Below, in pieces: positions 17,310 to 25,959 of a stretch of 42,005 nucleotides of DNA. Below the pieces are notes generated by a model. The model made no database searches. It saw only the letters and a list, made by a program, of their open reading frames with translations, and had not been told where the DNA came from. The stretch covers positions 1 to 42,005 of the forward strand of contig NZ_KB907891.1 in NCBI RefSeq assembly GCF_000382245.1, written 5' to 3'. Each line of letters opens with the position of its first letter. Position 1 is the first letter of the stretch. The DNA is from Kushneria aurantia DSM 21353. Its GTDB lineage: Bacteria > Pseudomonadota > Gammaproteobacteria > Pseudomonadales > Halomonadaceae. Both the position numbers and the translations under genes were made by a program.

Positions 17310-18227
17310 ATGGCCCTTCGCCATTTTCTCACTCTGATGGATCTCGCTCCCCAGGAGCTGAGCGCCCTGATCGAGCGTTCGATCACCATCAAGCGCGAGC
17401 TGGCCGAAAAGGGTCCGGTCTACACGCCGCTGACCAACCGCAGCCTGGCGATGATCTTCGAAAAATCCTCGACCCGCACCCGGGTCTCCTTCGAAACCGC
17501 CATGACCCAGTTCGGCGGCCACGCTATCTTCCTGTCGCCGCGCGACAGTCAGCTCGGCCGCGGCGAACCGGTGGGCGATACCGCCCGGGTACTGTCGGAA
17601 ATGGTCGATGCGGTGATGATCCGTACCTTCTCGCACCAGAGCATCGAAGACTTCGCCGATGCCAGCTCCGTCCCGGTGATCAATGCCCTCTCCGATGACT
17701 ACCACCCGTGCCAGTTGCTGGCCGATATCCAGACCTGGATCGAGTGTCGCGGCGCGGTGAAGGGCAAGATCGCCGTCTGGGTCGGCGACGGCAACAACAT
17801 GTGCCATTCGTGGATCAACGCCGCCCGTCAGTTCGACTTCAGGCTGCGCATCGCCTGCCCCGAAGGCTTCGACCCCAGCCGCGAAATCATGGAAGCGGCC
17901 GGCTCGCGGGTAGAGATCGTGCGCGACCCGCTGGCCGCCGTCGAGGGTGCCCACCTGATCACCACCGACGTGTGGGCCTCGATGGGTCAGGAGCAGGAGC
18001 AGGCCGAGCGGCTGGCCGCCTTCGAGGGCTTTCAGGTCAATGAAGTGATGCTGGACCGTGCCGACGAGGAGGTAATTTTCCTTCACTGCCTGCCTGCCCA
18101 TCGCGGCGAAGAGGTCAGTGAAACACTGCTCGACGATCCGCGCGCTTTCGTCTGGCAGGAGGCCGGCAACCGCCTGCATGCTCAGAAGGCGCTGCTCGAA
18201 TTCCTGCTGCTGGGTCGAATGAACTGA
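17310..18227 (+). CDS. argF: Ornithine carbamoyltransferase (anabolic)
   Basis: Converts ornithine and carbamoyl phosphate to citrulline. The carbamoyl-phosphate motif [12 protein letters not shown], the ornithine-side [14 protein letters not shown], and the catalytic [11 protein letters not shown] are all intact. Starting at 17310 ([11 protein letters not shown]) gives 305 residues, the length of the pseudomonad anabolic enzyme, with CAGGAG upstream; the ATG six codons earlier at 17292 also has AAAGGA and cannot be excluded. An unusual structured leader precedes it. A small gene follows 23 bp after the stop. Confidence 0.95.
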   Translation: MALRHFLTLMDLAPQELSALIERSITIKRELAEKGPVYTPLTNRSLAMIFEKSSTRTRVSFETAMTQFGGHAIFLSPRDSQLGRGEPVGDTARVLSEMVDAVMIRTFSHQSIEDFADASSVPVINALSDDYHPCQLLADIQTWIECRGAVKGKIAVWVGDGNNMCHSWINAARQFDFRLRIACPEGFDPSREIMEAAGSRVEIVRDPLAAVEGAHLITTDVWASMGQEQEQAERLAAFEGFQVNEVMLDRADEEVIFLHCLPAHRGEEVSETLLDDPRAFVWQEAGNRLHAQKALLEFLLLGRMN

Positions 18228-18250
18228 AAGACGGATAGAGGAGCGCAGTC

Positions 18251-18445
18251 GTGGAGAGCGGAGACGAACTGGTGGTGCCGCGCGAGGAGCTGCCGGAGCA
18301 CATCGACGTAGGCGCCATTTTCCACCTTGACCTGCGCCACGAAGACGGCACTTTGAGACGCTGCGCGCTGCTGCTGCGCGAGACAGGACCGCTGGAAGCG
18401 CTCTGCGACGTGCTGGCAGTGGAGAACCACGCTCCACCACCGTAG
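18251..18445 (+). CDS. Small acidic hypothetical protein downstream of argF
   Basis: A 64-residue frame beginning at a GTG preceded by AGAGGAG at seven bases, a good ribosome-binding site. The product is acidic (ESGDELVVPREELPEHIDVG) with a proline-rich end and no recognisable domain. Spacing of 23 bp from argF suggests read-through expression. I cannot assign a function; it may be a lineage-specific protein. Confidence 0.5.
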   Translation: MESGDELVVPREELPEHIDVGAIFHLDLRHEDGTLRRCALLLRETGPLEALCDVLAVENHAPPP

Positions 18446-18463
18446 AGAAGGTATGACGAGGGC

Positions 18464-18490
18464 TAAAGGCGCGCCGACACTGGCCGATAA
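18464..18490 (+). promoter_or_regulatory. Sigma-28 (FliA) promoter of yjfB-like gene
   Basis: TAAAGGCG, 11 bases, then GCCGATAA fits the flagellar sigma-28 consensus TAAAGTTT-N11-GCCGATAA, with the -10 element perfect. It points to the motility protein gene starting at 18653, leaving a leader of roughly 155 bases with several short hairpins. Confidence 0.8.
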
Positions 18491-18652
18491 CCGATATAAC
18501 GGTACCGCTGTATCGCGTCGGCATCGAGCTTCTCGATCAGGGGCCATCCTCCAGGCGAGGGCGGCCCTGACGCGTCACGCCACCGGGGGAAGCCACCATT
18601 ACCCCGGTACCTTCCTCGCCCTGAATGGCGGGACAACCCAAGGAGCAAGCCT

Positions 18653-18856
18653 ATGGATATGAGCGTCAGCGCCACGGTGGATACCGCCATGGCCCTGCAG
18701 CAGCACAACACCGCCTCTGAAGTACAGGCCAACCTGCTGCGCAAGTCGCTGGACACCCAGGAACAGCAGATGTCACAGCTGATGGAGTCGGTGGCGCCGC
18801 AGCCGCAGCTGGCCACCGAAGGCCTGGTGGGTACGCAGATCAACACCACCGCCTGA
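18653..18856 (+). CDS. YjfB-type putative motility protein
   Basis: A 67-residue helical, glutamine-rich protein matching the YjfB motility family pattern (MDMSVSATVDTAMALQQHNTA with later LLRKSLDTQEQQMSQLMESV). In Bacillus the family member is controlled by the motility sigma factor, and here an excellent FliA promoter lies upstream, giving independent support for a link to flagella. AAGGAG precedes the ATG. A terminator follows directly. Molecular role unknown. Confidence 0.85.
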   Translation: MDMSVSATVDTAMALQQHNTASEVQANLLRKSLDTQEQQMSQLMESVAPQPQLATEGLVGTQINTTA

Positions 18857-18874
18857 TCGGATGGTGTTTAACGA

Positions 18875-18905
18875 AGGGCCGCCTGCGGGTGGCTCTTTTT
18901 AATAT
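18875..18905 (+). terminator. Terminator of yjfB-like gene
   Basis: AGGGCCGCC pairs with GGTGGCTCT (two wobble pairs) over a TGCG loop, followed by TTTTT. Confidence 0.85.
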
Positions 18906-18943
18906 CTGACCGAGCCCATGGGTTTGGTATGTGCCATGCCTAT

Positions 18944-18983
18944 AAAAAAACCGCCGCAGCATGAGGCTGCAGGCGATTTTTTT
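18944..18983. terminator. Bidirectional terminator next to tRNA-Ala
   Basis: A hairpin of CGCCGCAGC and GCTGCAGGCG type is flanked by seven A on one side and seven T on the other, serving tRNA-Ala on the minus strand. Confidence 0.85.
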
Positions 18984-18991
18984 GATGTCTC

Positions 18992-19067
18992 TGGTGGAGC
19001 CTAGCGGGATCGAACCGCTGACCTCGACACTGCCAGTGTCGCGCTCTCCCAGCTGAGCTAAGGCCCC
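18992..19067 (-). tRNA. tRNA-Ala (GGC)
   Basis: A complete 76-base cloverleaf with encoded CCA. The acceptor stem GGGGCCT/AGGCTCC contains the alanine identity pair G3-U70; the anticodon loop CTGGCAG gives GGC. The T arm reads GCGGTTCGATCCCGC. Confidence 0.95.
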
Positions 19068-19242
19068 ATGAACGCGGCATATATTATCGGCGCATTGCTT
19101 CTTGGTCAACCCGCCAGCGGCGAAGCAACACCCTGCCGGGCCGTGCAAGACATAAAAAACACCGCTAAAACAGGCACCCGGCCGGCGTCGAAACGCTTAT
19201 CTGTTAAAATGGGGCTATAGCAACATCGCAACCGAGGTGCTC

Positions 19243-21078
19243 ATGAGCGATGAAGCGGTCGTGAGCTTCGACCCGCGCCAGTTTCTCAAAACAGTGACCG
19301 AGTCGCCCGGCATCTACCAGATGCACGATGCCGACGGTAATGTGCTTTATGTGGGCAAGGCCAAACGCCTCAGGGCCCGGCTCTCCAGCTATTTTCGCAA
19401 CACCGGGCTCAACGCCAAGACCCGCGCACTGGTCAACCGCATCGCCGATGTACAGGTCACGGTTACTCGCAGCGAGACGGAAGCACTGCTGCTGGAGCAG
19501 ACGCTGATCAAGCGTCAGCGCCCGCCTTATAACATCCTGCTGCGCGACGACAAGTCCTACCCCTATATCTTTGCCAGCGACCGCCACCCCTACCCGGCGC
19601 TGGAGTTTCGCCGCGTGCGCCACAAGCGCGGCGATGGCCGCTACTTCGGCCCCTTCACCAGCTCCGGCGCGGTACGCGAGAGCCTGGCGCTGATGCAGAA
19701 GGTGTTTCGTATCCGCAACTGCGAGGACACGGTGTTTGCCCACCGCAGCCGTCCCTGCCTGCAGTATCAGATCGACCGCTGCACGGCGCCCTGCGTCGGC
19801 TATATCAGTCAGGCCGCCTACCGCCGCGATCTCGAGCACGCCGTGATGTGCATGGAGGGCAAGAGCGAGGAAGTGACCCGTCGGCTTTACAGCGATATGG
19901 AAGCCGCCAGCGAGCGGCTCGACTTCGAGCAGGCCGCCTTTCTGCGTGATCAGGTACAGCAGCTGCGCCGCCTGCAGTCGCAGCAGTCGGTGGATACCGG
20001 GGGTGGCGATGCCGATGTTTTTGCCCTTGCCGAACGCCCCGGCGGCCTCTGCGTTACCGTACTGGTCATCCGCCAGGGGCAGGTGCTCGGCTCGCGCCAC
20101 CACATGCCGGAGAACGGCCTTGATCTCTCATCGGAGGCATTGCTGACCAGTTTGGTCAGCCAGTACTACCTGGGCCAGGACAACGAAATTCCTGCCGAGG
20201 TGCTCACTTCCCACGCGCTGGACGATGCCGAGCTGCTGCAGGAGGCGCTTGCCGAGAACGCCGGCCGCCGGGTGCGCATTGCCCATCAGGTGCGCGGTCA
20301 TCGCGCCCAGTGGCAGGAGCTGGCGCGCACCAATGCCGATCAGCACCTCGCCTCGAAGCTGGCCAGCCGCCAGCAGCTCAGCGACCGCTTCGAGGCGCTG
20401 GGCCAGACGCTGTCGATGGCCGAGCCGCCTCACCGACTGGAGTGCTTCGATATCAGCCATAGCCAGGGCGAAGCGACCGTGGCCTCCTGCGTGGTGTTCG
20501 ATCAGAACGGTCCGATCAAGTCCGACTACCGCCGCTTCAACATCGAGGGCGTGGCCGCCGGCGACGACTACGCCGCCATGCGCCAGGCGTTGACCCGTCG
20601 CTACAAGCGGATTCAGAGCGGCGAGGTGCCCCGCCCGGACGTGCTGATCGTCGACGGCGGCAAGGGCCAGCTCAATATGGCCCGCGAGGTTTTCGAGGAA
20701 CAGGGCGTCTTTGACATCCTGCTGCTCGGCGTGGCCAAGGGGACCAGCCGCAAGCCGGGGCTGGAGACGCTGTTTATCGATACCGTGGAGCGCAGCATGA
20801 CGCTGGAGGGTGCCTCCGGTGCGCTGCACCTGATCCAGCATATTCGTGATGAAGCCCACCGCTTTGCGATTACCGGCCACCGCCAGCGCCGCGACAAGGC
20901 ACGCCGCTCTTCTACCCTGCAGGACATTCCCGGCATCGGTCCGCGGCGACGGCGTGAGCTGCTGCGCCATTTCGGCGGCCTACAGGGCATTCAGAGCGCC
21001 TCGAAGGATGACCTGGCCAGAGTACCCGGCATCAATGAACGTCTCGCGGCTCAGATTCATCAGGCGCTGCATGGCTGA
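19243..21078 (+). CDS. uvrC: Excinuclease ABC subunit C
   Basis: Makes the dual incisions in nucleotide excision repair. The 611-residue protein has the GIY-YIG domain (PGIYQMHDADGNVLYVGKAK, about residues 23-42), a cysteine cluster region (CEDTVFAHRSRPCLQYQIDRCTAPC is the longer stretch; key Cys in LQYQIDRCTAPC), the UVR helix pair (YSDMEAASERLDFEQAAFLRD), the RNase H-like 5' incision domain (LECFDISHSQGE, VLIVDGGKGQL) and a C-terminal double helix-hairpin-helix (LQDIPGIGPRRRRELL). ATG at 19243 follows GAGG; a GTG two codons upstream is less likely. pgsA follows, a common neighbour. Confidence 0.96.
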   Translation: MSDEAVVSFDPRQFLKTVTESPGIYQMHDADGNVLYVGKAKRLRARLSSYFRNTGLNAKTRALVNRIADVQVTVTRSETEALLLEQTLIKRQRPPYNILLRDDKSYPYIFASDRHPYPALEFRRVRHKRGDGRYFGPFTSSGAVRESLALMQKVFRIRNCEDTVFAHRSRPCLQYQIDRCTAPCVGYISQAAYRRDLEHAVMCMEGKSEEVTRRLYSDMEAASERLDFEQAAFLRDQVQQLRRLQSQQSVDTGGGDADVFALAERPGGLCVTVLVIRQGQVLGSRHHMPENGLDLSSEALLTSLVSQYYLGQDNEIPAEVLTSHALDDAELLQEALAENAGRRVRIAHQVRGHRAQWQELARTNADQHLASKLASRQQLSDRFEALGQTLSMAEPPHRLECFDISHSQGEATVASCVVFDQNGPIKSDYRRFNIEGVAAGDDYAAMRQALTRRYKRIQSGEVPRPDVLIVDGGKGQLNMAREVFEEQGVFDILLLGVAKGTSRKPGLETLFIDTVERSMTLEGASGALHLIQHIRDEAHRFAITGHRQRRDKARRSSTLQDIPGIGPRRRRELLRHFGGLQGIQSASKDDLARVPGINERLAAQIHQALHG

Positions 21079-21156
21079 TACCGCCATGGGGCGTTAGAAT
21101 CCGAGCAGGACAGACAAGCAGGGACGTTCTTCCACTGGTCAGGACCCGATAGCGTC

Positions 21157-21705
21157 ATGAGCATACCCAACATACTGACACTGGTACGCATCATCCTCAT
21201 ACCGCTACTGGTGGTGGTCTTTTACCTGCCGGTCGAGTGGAGCCGTTTTGTGGCGGCGTTGATGTTTACCACAGCCGCAGTGACCGACTGGTTCGACGGC
21301 TATCTGGCACGCCGCTGGAACCAGACCACCCCCTTTGGGGCCTTTCTCGATCCGGTCGCCGACAAGCTGATCGTGGCGGTGGCGTTGGGGGTATTGATCG
21401 AATACTACGCCGATCTTGCGTTGACGCTACCAGGACTGGTGATCATCGGCCGTGAGATCGTCATCTCGGCACTGCGTGAATGGATGGCCGAACTGGGCAA
21501 ACGCGCCAGCGTTTCTGTTTCCAGCATCGGCAAGTACAAGACCGCCTTTCAGATGGTCGCGATCATACTGCTGCTGGCCTTTGCACCCGGCAGCTGGCTT
21601 GCCCAGCTCGGCCTAGTACTGCTCTACCTGGCGGCGGTACTGACGTTGTGGTCGATGTGCAAGTACCTGGCTGCCGCCTGGCCTGAACTGACGCGCTCCG
21701 TATAA
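21157..21705 (+). CDS. pgsA: CDP-diacylglycerol-glycerol-3-phosphate 3-phosphatidyltransferase
   Basis: Makes phosphatidylglycerophosphate, the first step to phosphatidylglycerol, in the inner membrane. The CDP-alcohol phosphotransferase motif D-x2-D-G-x2-A-R-x8-G-x3-D-x3-D is complete in [20 protein letters not shown] and the following LDPVADK. About six hydrophobic spans and 182 residues are as expected. Conserved uvrC-pgsA order, followed by the tRNA-Gly-Cys-Leu cluster. Confidence 0.96.
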   Translation: MSIPNILTLVRIILIPLLVVVFYLPVEWSRFVAALMFTTAAVTDWFDGYLARRWNQTTPFGAFLDPVADKLIVAVALGVLIEYYADLALTLPGLVIIGREIVISALREWMAELGKRASVSVSSIGKYKTAFQMVAIILLLAFAPGSWLAQLGLVLLYLAAVLTLWSMCKYLAAAWPELTRSV

Positions 21706-21757
21706 CGACGGAATTTGACACTTTTGCGGCAAGTAGATAGAGTACGCACCGCATCAA

Positions 21758-21832
21758 GCGGGAATAGCTCAGCGGTAGAGCATCGCCTTGCCAAGGCGAG
21801 GGTCGGGAGTTCGAATCTCCTTTCCCGCTCCA
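21758..21832 (+). tRNA. tRNA-Gly (GCC)
   Basis: A complete 75-base cloverleaf with encoded CCA (acceptor GCGGGAA/TTCCCGC type). The anticodon stem TCGCC/GGCGA encloses loop TTGCCAA, anticodon GCC. Confidence 0.96.
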
Positions 21833-21869
21833 TGCATTGACTTCTTTCAGAGGTTGCCGGAAACGGATC

Positions 21870-21920
21870 GCGAGGGTCGGGAGCTGGTACGCCAGCCCGG
21901 TCGATCTCCTTTCCCGCTCC
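21870..21920 (+). pseudogene. Broken tRNA-Gly 3' half with a 20-base replacement in the T loop
   Basis: GCGAGGGTCGGGAG and ATCTCCTTTCCCGCTCC repeat the 3' half of the intact tRNA-Gly located 75 bp upstream. Between them the normal TTCGA is replaced by CTGGTACGCCAGCCCGGTCG, whose start folds as a small hairpin. The 5' half is missing, so this cannot be a functional tRNA. Confidence 0.75.
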
Positions 21921-21926
21921 CAAAGA

Positions 21927-22000
21927 GGCTGGATGGCAGAGTGGTCATGCAGCGGACTGCAACTCCGCGTACGCCGGTTCGATTCCGACTCCAGCCTCCA
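21927..22000 (+). tRNA. tRNA-Cys (GCA)
   Basis: A complete 74-base cloverleaf with encoded CCA. The stem GCGGA/TCCGC encloses loop CTGCAAC, anticodon GCA; discriminator base U (CCAGCCTCCA) as in tRNA-Cys. Confidence 0.95.
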
Positions 22001-22048
22001 CTTCTCTTACCCCCGATCTTCGGTCGTACTTATGGCCACCGCTCTCCT

Positions 22049-22135
22049 GCCCGGATGGCGGAACAGGTAGACGCAAGAGACTTAAAATCTCTCGACCGTA
22101 TGGTCGTGCCGGTTCGATTCCGGCTCCGGGCACCA
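22049..22135 (+). tRNA. tRNA-Leu (UAA), phage integration target
   Basis: A complete 87-base class II tRNA with a long variable arm (CTCGACCGTATGGTCGT) and encoded CCA. The stem AGAGA/TCTCT encloses CTTAAAA, anticodon TAA. Its last 55 bases form the left attachment site of the filamentous prophage and are repeated at 33004-33062. Confidence 0.96.
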
Positions 22136-22139
22136 GTTT
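22081..22139 (+). repeat. attL, 59-bp direct repeat
   Basis: Identical to 33004-33062, beginning at the anticodon loop of tRNA-Leu and ending four bases past its CCA. The tRNA stays intact on this side, next to the integrase gene. Confidence 0.93.
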
Positions 22140-22176
22140 AATCAAGCACTTACCCTACCCTATTCTTTCGCAACGC

Positions 22177-23196
22177 CTATTCCTTTTCGTCAGGTGTCGA
22201 CATTGTGTCAACGCCGGGACGCGGGCTGTATTTCACCGCTTCGATCAGATGGTCAGGCGACAGGTGTGCATAGCGCATGGTCATCTGAATGGTCTGGTGA
22301 CCCAGAATGCGCTGCAGGGTCAGTAGATTCCCGCCGTTCATGATGAAGTGGCTGGCGAATGTATGCCGCAGGACGTGGGAACGCTGCCCTTTCGGCAGGA
22401 TAATGCCGGTACGCTCGAGCGCGAGCGAAAAAGCCCTGTAAGCATCCTGGGGAAACAGTCTGCCACTGCGCGGATGATCCGACCGAAGGCGGTCATAAAA
22501 GGTACTGTCGATGGGAACGGTTCGAGAACGGCCATTCTTGGTATGGACGTAAGTCACGGAACAGTTGCGGACATTCTCGGCACGCAGGTGTTGCGCTTCG
22601 CTCCAGCGGGCACCGGTATAAAGGCATAGTTCGGTGATCGTGAGGACATTACGACTACGCGATGCACGCAGCTCCCGGAACAGGGTGTCGATCTGTTCCT
22701 GATTGAGCCAGGAGAGTTCACTGGCGGGGAGGCGAAGAGCGCTGACAGCTGCAAAGGGGTTCTCCCCAGCCCACTCTTTCATTCGGATCGCGACGTTGAG
22801 CACGGCGCGCAGATAAGCGATGTCGTGGTTCACCGTGTTGGCTTTCAGCCCTCTTTGCAGGCGCTCGGCACGCAAACGCGCCACATCGGTCGGCGTAATC
22901 GATACCACGGGCGGATTGCCCATCTGGTCGGCGAGAACGCGAAGTTTCTGGAGCCTTACATTGCCGTCCTTGAGTGAGCTGCCGTGTACGTCATACCAGA
23001 ACTGAGCGAGATCACGCAGCCGGCGACGGTCTCGCTTGCGTGGCTGGTATTCTTCTCCAGCAGCCGCACGCGCCCGCACCGCGTTTTCGAAGCGCTTGGC
23101 TTCGGCCCGAGTACGAAAGGTTTTCCTGATGCGACGGCCGCTCCGGCCCTCGGGTTGGATATCCACCTGCCAGCCGCTGGTGACCTTTCGAATCAT
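22177..23196 (-). CDS. Tyrosine recombinase (phage integrase)
   Basis: Catalyses site-specific integration at the adjacent tRNA-Leu. The 339-residue protein has an N-terminal arm-binding segment (KTFRTRAEAKRFENAVRARA), a core-binding SAM-like domain and a catalytic domain with Arg in CLYTGARWSEAQHL, the HxxR box SHVLRHTFASHFIMNGG, the LLTLQRILGH box and the nucleophile Tyr in MRYAHLSPDHL. All catalytic residues are present. Its ATG overlaps the stop of the replication gene by 4 bp and its stop lies 38 bp from attL. Confidence 0.95.
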   Translation of the reverse strand: MIRKVTSGWQVDIQPEGRSGRRIRKTFRTRAEAKRFENAVRARAAAGEEYQPRKRDRRRLRDLAQFWYDVHGSSLKDGNVRLQKLRVLADQMGNPPVVSITPTDVARLRAERLQRGLKANTVNHDIAYLRAVLNVAIRMKEWAGENPFAAVSALRLPASELSWLNQEQIDTLFRELRASRSRNVLTITELCLYTGARWSEAQHLRAENVRNCSVTYVHTKNGRSRTVPIDSTFYDRLRSDHPRSGRLFPQDAYRAFSLALERTGIILPKGQRSHVLRHTFASHFIMNGGNLLTLQRILGHQTIQMTMRYAHLSPDHLIEAVKYSPRPGVDTMSTPDEKE

Positions 23197-24491
23197 GCCG
23201 CCCGGCCCAGTAATCGCCGTTCTATGAGTTTCTGTTCCAGTAGTTGCCGGAAGGCGTCGCGGTCAATGCCCCGTCGTCGGTAGTAGGCGGCGAGGTCGTC
23301 CCAGAAGCCGGACCGTGTCAGGCATTTCATGGCCTGCCGGACGGTGAAGCCCTGGCGGGCGTAGATGGAGATCAGATTGCCGAAGGCGAGGCAGACGTTC
23401 TTTTCGTTACCGAGGCCGGGGGCCTTGCGTGCCCTTTTGTAGAGGAAGTCGGGGCCGCTGGCATAGAAGCGGGCGTCCTCCTGCAGGACCTGCCAGACAG
23501 GGTCGATGAGGTCGCGGCTGTGATCGAGGCGGTAGCCCTGCAGGGCGGTGCGCCAGAGACCGGAGAGGTGCGGCACGGTGTCGATGAAGCGACGGAAACC
23601 GTGTGCCATGTCGAGGCATTCACCGGTGTCGACATTGCAGGGAGTGCCCTGGGCGTATTCCCGCAGCACGGACTGATGAAAGCGCATCTCGATGCGCCAG
23701 ACGGGCTTTTCCGGGTCATAGGGGGCGTCCAGCGGATCATCGCCGGTGGCGTCCTGCCAGATGCTCTCCCAGAAGTGGTGCTTGTCAGTGGCGTGGGCCT
23801 GTTTGGTCTTGTTGTAGAGGCAGCACTGCAGGGCCCCGGCGGTGCCGAACATGTAGGTCTCGCCATCGCCGTAGGTGGTGGCCAGCGTGCCCACATCGTC
23901 GAAGCTGGCGTGCTGGATGCCGTCAATACGCATGACCTTTTTGGAGCGGGTCACGAAGCGTTCCATGAAATCGCGGGGCGGCTCCCAGCCCTGTACGTCC
24001 AGCGCCAGATGCACGGCACAACCGCAGGGCTCGACGGCGGCGAGCATCCGGGCGGCGATATTGTCCATGAAGGCCTGGAGCGTGTCGGGGTCGTGCTCAT
24101 GGATGAACTGCGGGGAGAGTTCGACCTTGAGATGGGTGCCGACGGCGTCGAGCTTCACGTGCCGCGCGTAGAAGAAGATGATGACACCCAGATCATTGTT
24201 CTGCAGGCGGTAGCGAAAGCCGGAATGGCGAGCACCGGCCCCGACCGACCAGCGGTGGCCGAACAGTTCCATGGTGGCCCCGCGCCCCTCGGCGTAGACT
24301 TCCATGATCTCCTGAAACTGCTGCTGACAGGGCATCCCGGCATAGAGTTGGCGCACGGTGTCGACGCCGGCGTGCAGCAAGTGCAGGTTGTCGAGCTGGC
24401 GCTGCCCCTTCGGGGAGAGCAACAGGCGGCCCTTCGGGTCCTGTTCGTCCCTCACCAGCGACTCGTATGAATACCGTTCCCACCTTTTCAT
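23193..24491 (-). CDS. Filamentous-phage replication initiator (phage X/gene II type)
   Basis: A 432-residue protein resembling the replication initiation proteins of Pf-like phages and related plasmids, which nick the plus strand for rolling-circle replication. Recognisable segments are the HRWSVGAGARHSGFRYRLQN strand region, KVELSPQFIHEHDP and the C-terminal half with YKRARKAPGLGNEKNV. Two closely spaced tyrosines (AAYYRRRG) near the C-terminus are not assigned. Position directly upstream of the integrase, with 4-bp overlap, matches Pf phage order. The exact nicking residues cannot be fixed by eye. Confidence 0.85.
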   Translation of the reverse strand: MKRWERYSYESLVRDEQDPKGRLLLSPKGQRQLDNLHLLHAGVDTVRQLYAGMPCQQQFQEIMEVYAEGRGATMELFGHRWSVGAGARHSGFRYRLQNNDLGVIIFFYARHVKLDAVGTHLKVELSPQFIHEHDPDTLQAFMDNIAARMLAAVEPCGCAVHLALDVQGWEPPRDFMERFVTRSKKVMRIDGIQHASFDDVGTLATTYGDGETYMFGTAGALQCCLYNKTKQAHATDKHHFWESIWQDATGDDPLDAPYDPEKPVWRIEMRFHQSVLREYAQGTPCNVDTGECLDMAHGFRRFIDTVPHLSGLWRTALQGYRLDHSRDLIDPVWQVLQEDARFYASGPDFLYKRARKAPGLGNEKNVCLAFGNLISIYARQGFTVRQAMKCLTRSGFWDDLAAYYRRRGIDRDAFRQLLEQKLIERRLLGRAA

Positions 24492-24705
24492 GAAGCCCCC
24501 ATAGGACCTGTATAGGTCGAAAAATGCCCGTGACGTTCAAAGACGGTCTGCGACAGGTCACGACCGGTTTTCTGGTTACTCTGCGAGACGTGTTACAGGG
24601 AAGGTCTCGCCTCGTTCATTACGGCCACTTCCTCCAGACGACCGCGCGCTGATTGCCGGTGGCATGACGATATGTCGGTGCGCGACGGTCATCAGTCGTC
24701 AGCGG
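24492..24705. other. Gap of 214 bp between secretin and replication genes
   Basis: No gene is visible. The stretch contains weak inverted repeats (GACCTGTATAGGTC type near 24507) and could carry the promoter of the rep-int pair. Confidence 0.4.
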
Positions 24706-25959
24706 CTACGTATTAGCGCCGGCAACGGTCGGCAACACGGTAGCCCGAAGCAGGACGTAGAGCTTGCGGTGCTGGTAGCTCCTTGAGGTCGAGCGAAACA
24801 GACCACCGATCAGCGGCAGATCAGAGAGCACGGGCACGGAAGCGTCGGAGTCGGAACGTTCCTCGGAGACGAGGCCGCCGAGCAGCAGGGCCTGACCGGA
24901 GCGTATCTGTACGGTGGTGGTGATAGAGCGCTGATTGGTGACGATGTCGGAGGCCTGCACACTGCTGGAGACGCTGTCGGCGTTGGTATCAATGGCCATG
25001 ACGATCAGGCCATCACTGGAGACCACGGGCAGCACGTCGAGGCGCACGCCCACGTCGCGGCGTTCGATGGTCTGAAAGGGGTTGGTAACGTCGGCGGCCT
25101 GCCCGGTCAGGCGACCGGTGACGATGGGGACGTTCTGGCCCACCGAGATGATGCCGCGCTCGCCGGAGAGAGTAAGCACCTGGGGCGTGGAGAGAATACG
25201 GGCGCTGCTGTTGCGTTCGATGGCGCGCAGGGCAACAGAGAGGATGCTGCCGTCGAAGATGCCGAAGGAGCCCCCGGCATAGGCCAGTGCGTCGCCCAGC
25301 GCCGAGGTGTTGAAGCCGCCGGCGAGATCGCTGCCATTGCGGGCACGACCGGCGGCGAAGGAGAAGTCGAAGCTGTCGCCCTCGGTGGTCTCGAACAGGA
25401 TGGCCTGTATCAGAACCTGATCGCTGGGCCGGTCGATGGAGGGCAGCAGGGGTTCGAGGCGGTCGAGCTGCTCGGCGGTCGCGGAGACGAGCAGGCCATT
25501 GCTGCCGCGCAGAAGCTGTACTTGAGCGCTGCCGGTGGCGCTGTCGGCATCCAGAAAGGAGGCGATCAGCGGCTGGGCATCATCGGCGCGGATGCTGTCG
25601 AGGGTGAAAACGCGGGAGACGATGGGCGGTGCCGGGGCGGAATCGGCGGCCACGTTGCGCATAAAGTCATTGCGGGCCGGCGTGGTGGGCTCGACCACGG
25701 GCGGGGTGCCGTCGCCGATGCGGTAGCCGTTGGCGCGCAGGACGCCGCGGAAGAAGTCGGGAAGCTGTGCCTCGCTGACGTCGTCGGCCCATGCGGTGAC
25801 GGTGCCGGAGACGTCGGGGGCGACGACCAGCGGCCGGCCGGTGTGGTCGGCGTACCACTGGACGAAATCGCGCACGTCGGTGTCCTGCATCTCGATAGGG
25901 ATGGCGTGGGCGGTGCCGGCGACAAGGCCGAGCAGGATGCTAACAACGAATTTCCGCAT
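24706..25959 (-). CDS. Phage-encoded secretin (pIV-like outer membrane channel)
   Basis: Forms the outer membrane gate for virion exit. The 417-residue protein has a signal peptide (FVVSILLGLVAGTAHA, cleavage near residue 18), an N-terminal STN/N0-like domain (MQDTDVRDFVQWYADHTGRP), an N1-type domain (VFTLDSIRADDAQPLIASFL) and the secretin core ending in the hallmark VPVLSDLPLIGGLFRS. The ATG at 25959 is preceded by AAGGAG and lies inside the end of the zot-like gene (20-bp overlap), which fixes the start. Many Pf- and CTX-type phages borrow a host secretin, so this phage is self-sufficient for export. Confidence 0.93.
   Translation of the reverse strand: MRKFVVSILLGLVAGTAHAIPIEMQDTDVRDFVQWYADHTGRPLVVAPDVSGTVTAWADDVSEAQLPDFFRGVLRANGYRIGDGTPPVVEPTTPARNDFMRNVAADSAPAPPIVSRVFTLDSIRADDAQPLIASFLDADSATGSAQVQLLRGSNGLLVSATAEQLDRLEPLLPSIDRPSDQVLIQAILFETTEGDSFDFSFAAGRARNGSDLAGGFNTSALGDALAYAGGSFGIFDGSILSVALRAIERNSSARILSTPQVLTLSGERGIISVGQNVPIVTGRLTGQAADVTNPFQTIERRDVGVRLDVLPVVSSDGLIVMAIDTNADSVSSSVQASDIVTNQRSITTTVQIRSGQALLLGGLVSEERSDSDASVPVLSDLPLIGGLFRSTSRSYQHRKLYVLLRATVLPTVAGANT

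Noticed and set aside
23244-24470. 408-codon plus-strand frame opposite the replication initiator
   Set aside because: Shadow of a GC-rich gene; the minus frame fits phage gene order and overlaps the integrase by 4 bp.
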